From Candidatus Symbiobacter mobilis CR (GTDB lineage: Bacteria > Pseudomonadota > Gammaproteobacteria > Burkholderiales > Burkholderiaceae_C), in the NCBI RefSeq assembly GCF_000477435.1, contig NC_022576.1:1054001-1118000 (forward strand): 64,000 bases of DNA, written 5' to 3'. The notes below the pieces were generated by a model, which did not search any database, had not been told where the DNA came from, and worked only from the letters and a program-made list of their open reading frames with translations. The position numbers were made by a program, and so were the translations under genes. Below are positions 57,870 to 64,000 of this stretch, piece by piece; position 1 is the stretch's first letter, and each line of letters starts with the position of its first letter.

Positions 57870-57984
57870 TAGGACGTACGCCAAACTACCCCGGCTAGGC
57901 ATACCCACGCAGACAGTACAAGACAGTACAAAGTAGTACGGCAAGTGGGTATTGCGACGCTGGGACGGTTTGGCGTACGTCCTA
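57870..57984. mobile_element. MITE-like element with 17 bp perfect terminal inverted repeats
   Basis: TAGGACGTACGCCAAAC at 57870-57886 is matched exactly by its complement at 57968-57984, giving a 115 bp unit. The interior has two GACAGTACAA copies and no coding frame. It lies in the 264-base divergent region between perM and purM, where it could affect either promoter. Its ends resemble those of the element at 55082-55179. Confidence 0.7.
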
Positions 57985-57987
57985 CCC

Positions 57988-58005
57988 TAGAATCTTTGGA
58001 TTCTA
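57988..58005. other. Palindrome upstream of purM
   Basis: TAGAATC-TTTG-GATTCTA is a perfect seven-pair inverted repeat, immediately right of the MITE-like element. It could be an operator or a promoter -10 (TAGAAT); no other support. Confidence 0.4.
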
Positions 58006-58117
58006 TGGGCCATGCCCTGAAGGCCTCCTGGGCCTACGTCAGGCATCTCTGGCTTCCACTCCCGACCACCCACCGCGCAGCACAGTCCCCAATCGGGTAC
58101 GCCGGACGATCGCCACC

Positions 58118-59155
58118 ATGACACCTTCCCCCACCCCTCTCAGCTACAAGGATGCCGGCGTCGATATCGATGCCGGGGATGCCTTGGTCGAGCGCATCCG
58201 TCCCCTGGCCCGGCGCACCTTGCGTGAAGGAGTGCTGGCAGGCATCGGCGGCTTTGGCGCCCTGTTCGAGGTGCCCAAGCACTATCGGGAGCCTGTTTTG
58301 GTCAGCGGCACCGACGGCGTTGGCACCAAGCTCAAATTGGCCTTTGCCTGGGACCGGCACGACACGGTGGGGATCGATCTCGTCGCCATGAGTGTCAACG
58401 ACGTACTCGTTTCCGGCGCCAAACCGCTGTTCTTTCTCGACTACTTTGCCTGCGGCCACCTCGACGTGGACACGGCGGCCACTGTCGTCGGCGGCATTGC
58501 AGCAGGGTGTGAACAGGCCGACTGTTCCCTGATCGGTGGAGAAACCGCAGAAATGCCCGGCATGTACCCCGATGGAGAGTACGACTTGGCTGGCTTTGCC
58601 GTTGGCGTGGTCGAAAAGTCCCGCATCCTCACTGGCGCCGATGTGCAGCCTGGCGATGTGGTGCTAGGGCTTGCGAGCAGTGGCGCCCACTCCAACGGAT
58701 TTAGCCTGGTTCGCAAATGCCTGGAACGCACGCCATCCCCCCCTGCCACCCTCGACAGGATCCCTTTCCGGGACGCCATCCTTGCGCCAACCCGCATCTA
58801 CGTCCGCAGCGTGCTGGCTGCGCTCGAACGGCATCCCGTCAAAGCCTTGGCGCATATCACCGGGGGTGGCCTGCTGGACAACATCCCCCGCGTTTTGCCT
58901 GCAAATGCCACTGCGCATCTGGAACGCAGCCATTGGCCACGCAACGAATTGTTTTCCTGGTTGCAAGATGCAGCGGGGATCGACGATACGGCGATGTACC
59001 GCACCTTCAACTGCGGAATCGGGATGGTGCTCGTCATCGACCCCGCCCACGCCAATGCCTGTATGGCGACCTTGCGCGAATACGGCGAAACGGTCTACGG
59101 CATCGGCACCATCGCGCATCGCAACGCCAGCGACGCAGCAGTCACCGTTTGCTGA
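58118..59155 (+). CDS. purM: Phosphoribosylformylglycinamidine cyclo-ligase
   Basis: Makes AIR from FGAM with ATP, the fifth step of purine synthesis. The 345-residue protein shows [57 protein letters not shown], and [20 protein letters not shown] at 58118 gives the family length. Confidence 0.97.
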   Translation: MTPSPTPLSYKDAGVDIDAGDALVERIRPLARRTLREGVLAGIGGFGALFEVPKHYREPVLVSGTDGVGTKLKLAFAWDRHDTVGIDLVAMSVNDVLVSGAKPLFFLDYFACGHLDVDTAATVVGGIAAGCEQADCSLIGGETAEMPGMYPDGEYDLAGFAVGVVEKSRILTGADVQPGDVVLGLASSGAHSNGFSLVRKCLERTPSPPATLDRIPFRDAILAPTRIYVRSVLAALERHPVKALAHITGGGLLDNIPRVLPANATAHLERSHWPRNELFSWLQDAAGIDDTAMYRTFNCGIGMVLVIDPAHANACMATLREYGETVYGIGTIAHRNASDAAVTVC

Positions 59156-59205
59156 GAACGCTGCTGCAAGAAAGCCCGGACTCGTGAAGAAGTGCTACTG
59201 GGGTA

Positions 59206-59856
59206 CTACTGGGGTTTCCGGGACAAATCGATACCCAACTGCTTGAGCTTGCGGTAGAGGTGGGTTCGTTCCAGCCCAGTTCTTTCGGCAACCCGTGTCA
59301 TCGAGCCGTTTTCCTTGGCTAGGTGATATTCGAAATACGCTTTTTCGTATTCGTCACGGCCTTCGCGCAAGGGCTTGTTGAAAGAAAAGGTGCGTGTCCC
59401 TTCATCCAGAACCTGGGGCAAGGCTACCGGGCGCTCCACGACTGGGGAAGGTGGTGCCGGAGGCGCCGTCGGCGGAATATGCTGACGCAGTTGTGCCCGT
59501 GCCAGCGCATGCCGTACCGCATGCAACAGCTTGTGCATCGCAATAGGCTTTTCCAAAAAGGCCACCGCACCGATGCGTGTGGCTTCGACGGCGGTTTCAA
59601 TGGTGCCATGCCCACTCATCATGATGACGGGCATAGTCAGCGTTCCAGAACCTGCCCACTCTTTGAGCAAAGTCACCCCGTCGGTATCCGGCATCCAAAT
59701 GTCCAGCAGCACCAAATCGGGAGTCTGGCGTTGGCATGCAGCCCGTGCCTGTGCAGCGTTTTGCGCCAACTCGACGTTGTACCCCTCATCAATGAGGATT
59801 TCGGACAAGAGGTCGCGAATGCCAACTTCATCGTCCACCACCAAAATATTCGCCAT
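59206..59856 (-). CDS. NtrX-like short response regulator (receiver plus Fis-type HTH)
   Basis: Likely the partner of the kinase that overlaps its upstream end. The 216-residue protein has a receiver (VVDDE, Asp52 in LLDIWMPDTDG, Lys103 in LEKP), a Pro-rich linker, and a Fis-type HTH (YFEYHLAKENGSMTRVAERTGLERTHLYRKLKQLGI). It lacks the AAA+ sigma-54 domain of classic NtrX, a short form seen in Burkholderiales. Start at 59856 is set by the receiver; the longer frame upstream is kinase sequence. Confidence 0.9.
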   Translation of the reverse strand: MANILVVDDEVGIRDLLSEILIDEGYNVELAQNAAQARAACQRQTPDLVLLDIWMPDTDGVTLLKEWAGSGTLTMPVIMMSGHGTIETAVEATRIGAVAFLEKPIAMHKLLHAVRHALARAQLRQHIPPTAPPAPPSPVVERPVALPQVLDEGTRTFSFNKPLREGRDEYEKAYFEYHLAKENGSMTRVAERTGLERTHLYRKLKQLGIDLSRKPQ

Positions 59857-59896
59857 GATCCCGTCGCTTTCCGTCGTACACCACAGTGGACAAGGC

Positions 59897-62188
59897 CTAC
59901 GCGGCAGGCCCTGTTTGCCCTGTGGTGAACAGCAATGATACTTGTGCCCCCACCAACTCGGCATCCCGGTAGCGGTTACACGCCTCCACCCTCGCCCGGT
60001 GTTCGTCCGCGATTTTTTTGACGACGGCCAACCCCAACCCAGTGCCCTTTTCCTTGGTCGTCACGTATGGCTCGAACATCCGCTGTAGCAGTGCGTCAGC
60101 AAAGCCCGTTCCATGGTCCAGCACGCTCAGGCGCACTCGTTGAACGGAACCCAGCCATTGGGTTTTGACCACCACAGGGTGCGCTCCATCGGCGCGCCCA
60201 GCCGATGCAGTGGCGTCCAATGCGTTTTGCACCAGGTTGTGGAGTACCTGACGCAACTGCTGCGCATCCCCGTCGATGAGCGGGCACGCCGGATCCAGCT
60301 CTGCCACGACAGACACCCCGGACGGTTCCTGCGCATACAGCCCAAGGAGCTCCGTAACCAAAACGTTGAGGTTCGTCGGCCGTAGTTCCGCTGCAGGCAG
60401 CCGTGCGTAATCCCGAAACTCGTTGACCAACCTGAGCATCGCTTCCACCTGCGCGACGATGGTGCGAACGGATTTGGTCAGAATCGCCCGCTGTCCCTCG
60501 TCCAAATCGGCCCAGAGCTTGCGTTCCAGCCGTTCTGCAGAAAGCTGGATGGGGGTGAGCGGATTGCGAATCTCGTGCGCCAGTCGCCGTGCCACTTCCG
60601 CCCAGGCCTTGGTTCGCTGTGCAGAGATGACATGGGAAATATCGTCAAAAACGATGAGCTGCTGGTTCCCCGGCAATTCCGCGCCGCGCAATAGCAGCGT
60701 CACCGTATCGTGCCCAGGCGCCAGGGCATGCCCCATCGCCAGCTCGAAGGACTGCTCCCAGTGATCGGTCTCTCCCTCCTCACGTGGAGATCGCAACGCC
60801 TCGAACCGCTGCCGCACGCATACGGCCAGTCCTTGCAAGCTGAGGAGATCATCCAGGCTTGTTCCGGGCTGAATGGGGTGTGGAGTGCGCAAAATTCTGT
60901 TCGCGCCCGGGTTGAGGGTTTGGATCGTCCCCGACTCGTCCAGAACGATCACGCCCGCAGTCAGGTTGTCCAGGATGGTTTGCAGGCTCGCATGGGCCGC
61001 ACGCACCTGCTCCATGCTTTGCTGCACAGCGTGCCGGGCATCGGCAAGCTGGCGCGTCATGTCTGCAAAGGATCGGGTCAGCCCGTCGAGTTCGTCCTTG
61101 CCATGCAACATCGACCGGGGGCTGAAGTCCCCGGCTGCCACGTCTCGCACCCCATCTGCCAAAAGCAGCAGGGGCCGCACGATGCGGTTCCCCATCATGA
61201 TCGCCAGCAGCACGCTGCCCAACACGGCCAAAAACAGACTCAGGGTCAGCGCACCGATGTACATCCGGCGCAACCCCTCTCGCGCCAGGGCGCGTTCCTG
61301 GTACTCCCGATGCGCCTGCGTGACGGACAGGGCGTTGTGTACGAAGGTGGGCGGCAGTGTCTTGGTCGCCAGCAAATACCGCACACCGGGAAGGGTTCCA
61401 GGCTGACGCACGTTGACCGTCACCAGTACGCGAATGCGGGCCACAGGGGTACTGGCGGTCGCGGTCGCTGGCTCCTCCAGCCCATCGACCCACGTCGCCA
61501 ACCCATGCGTCGCAGCGATACGCAGGGGTTCCGGCGGCGGTGGCTCCGGGCTGAGCTGGTAACGCAAAGGCCCTGCAGCAGCGATAGGCCGCCCATTGCC
61601 GGCCCACAGGGTCAAATCGTCCGCCCCCAAAGCATCGCGGATGTGCTCCATCCACAGCGGTGCGGTGGCATCGCTGGTCGTAGGTTGTGCGGAAACCTGC
61701 ACGGCGCTGGCGCGCACCTTGGCCGTCCACTCTGCCGACCAGGCATCCAGCGTTGCGCGGCCCAGATGCAGCCCGGCTTCGAGCGCCCCTTCGACCTCGA
61801 CATCGAACCAGCTCTCGATCGATCGGGCAACGAATTGGTACGACACCACATAAATCAACATTCCCGGAATGACCCCCGCCAGCGCAAAGACAGCAGCCAG
61901 CCGCACCAACAGGCGACTACCAAATTTCTTGCTGCGCCTACGCGCACCCAACCGCCAGGCGATCCCGCCGATGACCCCCAGCAGGGCAAGGGCGACGATG
62001 GCATTGACGAAAAAGAGCGGGGTGTAGTACGGCTCGTACAGATTGCGGTTGCCGGTGGCCAGAATCAGCAAAGACAGCAACACCAGCCCCACGGCGCCCA
62101 AAAAGGCCACCCCCACCCACAACGCCCAACGTGCAATGCGGGACGGCTCGTTCGCGCCACCCTCAGCGGGATGCAGGACATGGGTCAT
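59897..62188 (-). CDS. NtrY-like sensor histidine kinase
   Basis: A 763-residue membrane kinase of the NtrY type. Three N-terminal helices, a periplasmic segment, a fourth helix, HAMP (MGNRIVRPLLLLADGVRDVAAGDFSP), PAS (LDNLTAGVIVLDESG), HisKA with AHEIRNPLTPIQLSAERL, and HATPase (DHGTGF, KGTGLGLAVVKKIADEH) can be seen. ATG at 62188 is used; a TTG at 62224 overlaps the preceding gene. It precedes the NtrX-like gene by 40 bases and lies in the rsmB-DUF4390-ntrYX cluster typical of betaproteobacteria. Confidence 0.92.
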   Translation of the reverse strand: MTHVLHPAEGGANEPSRIARWALWVGVAFLGAVGLVLLSLLILATGNRNLYEPYYTPLFFVNAIVALALLGVIGGIAWRLGARRRSKKFGSRLLVRLAAVFALAGVIPGMLIYVVSYQFVARSIESWFDVEVEGALEAGLHLGRATLDAWSAEWTAKVRASAVQVSAQPTTSDATAPLWMEHIRDALGADDLTLWAGNGRPIAAAGPLRYQLSPEPPPPEPLRIAATHGLATWVDGLEEPATATASTPVARIRVLVTVNVRQPGTLPGVRYLLATKTLPPTFVHNALSVTQAHREYQERALAREGLRRMYIGALTLSLFLAVLGSVLLAIMMGNRIVRPLLLLADGVRDVAAGDFSPRSMLHGKDELDGLTRSFADMTRQLADARHAVQQSMEQVRAAHASLQTILDNLTAGVIVLDESGTIQTLNPGANRILRTPHPIQPGTSLDDLLSLQGLAVCVRQRFEALRSPREEGETDHWEQSFELAMGHALAPGHDTVTLLLRGAELPGNQQLIVFDDISHVISAQRTKAWAEVARRLAHEIRNPLTPIQLSAERLERKLWADLDEGQRAILTKSVRTIVAQVEAMLRLVNEFRDYARLPAAELRPTNLNVLVTELLGLYAQEPSGVSVVAELDPACPLIDGDAQQLRQVLHNLVQNALDATASAGRADGAHPVVVKTQWLGSVQRVRLSVLDHGTGFADALLQRMFEPYVTTKEKGTGLGLAVVKKIADEHRARVEACNRYRDAELVGAQVSLLFTTGQTGPAA

Positions 62189-62220
62189 TGTTTGCGCGCA
62201 GTCAACGGCTTTTTCCAGGC

Positions 62221-62868
62221 TCAAGGCTGCGACGCAAGCGAACGCGTGGCGTAGAGCGAAATGTCCCAGTCCGACGTTCCTAAGGTGCCGATTTGCAGCG
62301 GCCTCGGAAGCTGGGTGGTGTCCAAATCAAATTGGAAAGCGACGTCGTATCTGGCTGTATCCGACAGCGCGGCCCCTTCGGCGATCTTCCACCTGGGGAT
62401 GTTGCGGATCATGGCCAGCGCATCCGCCAAGGTATCGAAGCTTTGGCTGATCGAAGAACCCAGCGCCGGATCGTTGATTTCCCCAAAGCCCAGGTGGACC
62501 TTCCAACGATTGGTGAGCGGCTGATACGCCAACCGGTAGTAACGCATGGCCTCGGCCACGATGGGGTCGCTCCAATACCACCGGTACTGGCGCACTTGCG
62601 CACGGGCGACGAAGAACACTGCGATGCCACGCTGGAGTGCATCGACGATGGGCGCAGACAACTCGAAGCGAAGCTGCGCGGACAGCCATAACCCTTCCTG
62701 GTGCCGATCCAGCGTGATGGAGCACGGTTGTACCTGTGGGGACGGGGAGGAGGACGCTTGTGCCAACGAGACAGCAGCGCACCCAGCCAGCATGGCAGCG
62801 CACCCCCACCGCCCCAATCGCCCCCATAGCCAGGCCCAGGCGCACAGCGAAGGCTCAAGCCCCAGCAC
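62221..62868 (-). CDS. DUF4390 exported protein
   Basis: A 215-residue protein with an N-terminal hydrophobic signal (WGCAAMLAGCAAVSLAQA). The body shows WYWSDPIVAEAMRYYRLAYQPLTNRWKV and a C-terminal segment DWDISLYATRSL, features of DUF4390. The start at GTG 62868 is chosen because GGAAGG lies seven bases ahead; ATGs at 62907 and 62925 would overlap rsmB more deeply. Function unknown; it always sits between rsmB and ntrY in related genomes, as far as I know. Confidence 0.8.
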   Translation of the reverse strand: MLGLEPSLCAWAWLWGRLGRWGCAAMLAGCAAVSLAQASSSPSPQVQPCSITLDRHQEGLWLSAQLRFELSAPIVDALQRGIAVFFVARAQVRQYRWYWSDPIVAEAMRYYRLAYQPLTNRWKVHLGFGEINDPALGSSISQSFDTLADALAMIRNIPRWKIAEGAALSDTARYDVAFQFDLDTTQLPRPLQIGTLGTSDWDISLYATRSLASQP

Positions 62869-64000
62869 CTTGCGCCACCTTCCGCAGCACAGCATAAAAA
62901 AATCCATCGTGACCCCATGGGGCATCGTTCAACGCAGCCATATCGTCGCCCCACGACTGCATGGATGAAGGAACGCCGGGAAGCCAATGCCCCGGCGCAG
63001 GCATAGGGCATGCATCGGGGTGCGTGGCAACGAAAGCATCGATCCGGTCACTGCCTTCGGCACGAAAAACCGAGCACGTCGCGTACAGCAACCGCCCCCC
63101 CGGTCGCAACAGCGGCCACAGTGCATCCAGCAGACACGCCTGCACTTGCGACAAAGTCTGCACATCCTGCAATCGCTTGAGCCAAGGGATATCCGGGTGT
63201 CTGCGCACGACCCCGGAACCCGTACACGGCGCGTCCAGCATGATGGCATCGAAAGGCTGGCCATTCCACCATGCTGTAGGGTCGAGGGCATCGGCGCATA
63301 ACACCGTTGCATGCAGCCCCAACCTGTCCAGGTTGTCCCGAACGCGGGCGCATCGTTGGGGGTCGATGTCGAGGGCCATCACCTCGGCATCCAGCCATTC
63401 GAGCAGATGCGTCGTTTTTCCCCCGGGGGCGGCGCAAGCATCGAGCACACGCCTGGGATGGAAATCCCCTTGCAGCAGCAGCGGAATTGCCCGTTGCGCA
63501 CCCAAGTCTTGTACGGAAAACCACCCTTTCCCAAAGCCCGGCAACCCTACTACGGGCTGGTGAGCATCCAGTACGACGGCAGCGTCCCCCGCAGGGTGGG
63601 CGTCGATCCCCAGCGCTTGCAACGATGCAAGAAAGGAGGGTTGATCGATGCGGCGACGATTCCTGCGCAACACCATCGGCGCAGGCCGCACAGATGCATG
63701 CAAGAGAGCCTGCCAGTGCTGCGGCCAATCTTGCCGAAGCAAATCGATCCACCACTGGGGATGGTTCCAGCAAGCAGTCTCGACTTCCTCGGTCTGCGAT
63801 TGCAGTGCCTCGCGCCGACGCAGGAACTGGCGCAAACAGGCATTGACGAACCCCGCTTGATGCTGCGTGGCGCGGCGGCTGCGCGCACAGCGCACGCACT
63901 GATCGACGACCGTGTGCGCCGGGTACGACGTGCCTTCCCAAAGCAGGGCTAACGCACTGCATAGCAAGGCATCGACCAAAGGCGGAGGGGTGCCCGGCGC
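62855..64000 (-). CDS. rsmB: 16S rRNA (cytosine-967-C5) methyltransferase RsmB, 5' end outside the window
   Basis: Methylates C967 of 16S rRNA using SAM. Translation stays open to the window edge (382 codons, APGTPPPLVDALLCSALALLWEG at the edge), so the start codon is outside. An NusB-like N-terminal domain (AHTVVDQCVRCARSRR..FVNACLRQFLRRR) precedes the methyltransferase domain with DACAAPGGKTTHLLE, MALDIDPQRCARVRDNLDRLG, the DAPCTGSGVVRRHPD motif and the TCSVF motif, which together give the two cysteines of this family. Its 3' end overlaps the next gene by 14 bases. Confidence 0.95.
   Translation of the reverse strand, partial: APGTPPPLVDALLCSALALLWEGTSYPAHTVVDQCVRCARSRRATQHQAGFVNACLRQFLRRREALQSQTEEVETACWNHPQWWIDLLRQDWPQHWQALLHASVRPAPMVLRRNRRRIDQPSFLASLQALGIDAHPAGDAAVVLDAHQPVVGLPGFGKGWFSVQDLGAQRAIPLLLQGDFHPRRVLDACAAPGGKTTHLLEWLDAEVMALDIDPQRCARVRDNLDRLGLHATVLCADALDPTAWWNGQPFDAIMLDAPCTGSGVVRRHPDIPWLKRLQDVQTLSQVQACLLDALWPLLRPGGRLLYATCSVFRAEGSDRIDAFVATHPDACPMPAPGHWLPGVPSSMQSWGDDMAALNDAPWGHDGFFYAVLRKVAQGAGA

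Noticed and set aside
60710..62254. 514-codon plus-strand open frame across the NtrY-like kinase
   Set aside because: Antisense shadow of the kinase gene with no ribosome site or domain.

Overview
The window reads as a chromosomal segment of a betaproteobacterium of the order Burkholderiales, most like the Comamonadaceae. This is inferred from gene content and gene order: a yejABEF operon beside rimP, a DksA with a degenerate zinc finger beside a STAS-like protein and hslVU, a purM / perM-hda-HAD-pcnB-folK block, and rsmB-DUF4390-ntrY-ntrX. The DNA is GC-rich and mostly housekeeping. I found no prophage, no complete insertion sequence and no CRISPR array.

Layout from left to right. Positions 1-6722 hold rimP and the yejABEF peptide/microcin-type ABC transporter on the minus strand. 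Next come fabI, argG, dksA, a STAS-domain protein, hslV, hslU, a small membrane protein, a PLP aminotransferase and a MATE exporter, all on plus. Positions 17938-24147 hold a very large hybrid histidine kinase followed by a lipoprotein with a long Thr-rich repeat stalk. Then hpnC, ligA, ychF and tRNA-Pro are on minus. A lower-GC Rpn-type nuclease, an ETF-ubiquinone oxidoreductase, icd on minus and a small exported Ala/Lys-rich protein follow. A second giant hybrid kinase, aroC, tRNA-His, a parvulin-type PPIase, a DUF1624-like membrane protein, argF, argD, pckG and pyk come next. Positions 48278-52812 hold a PleD-like response regulator/diguanylate cyclase and a third hybrid kinase. The right end holds folK, pcnB, a HAD phosphatase, hda, an AI-2E family transporter, purM, an NtrX/NtrY-like two-component pair, a DUF4390 protein and rsmB, which runs off the right edge.

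Several genes form working groups. yejABEF is one operon with overlapping start and stop codons and a strong terminator whose loop contains the yejF stop. hslVU encodes both parts of one protease. argF and argD (arginine synthesis) are adjacent, and argG lies elsewhere in the window. pckG, pyk and icd are central carbon genes. The three hybrid kinases, the GGEEF protein and the NtrYX pair give a strong signalling component for 64 kb.

The least ordinary features are short non-coding or repeat-driven ones. Two inverted copies of a ~145 bp element with terminal inverted repeats bracket argF-argD. Two further short elements share related terminal repeats, one of them in the perM/purM divergent intergenic region. 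rimP carries two repeat-derived insertions that nearly double its length. A 42 bp tandem repeat builds the Thr-rich lipoprotein stalk. I did not find a clearly new multi-gene system; the bracketing element and the repeat-expanded RimP are the observations I would follow first.
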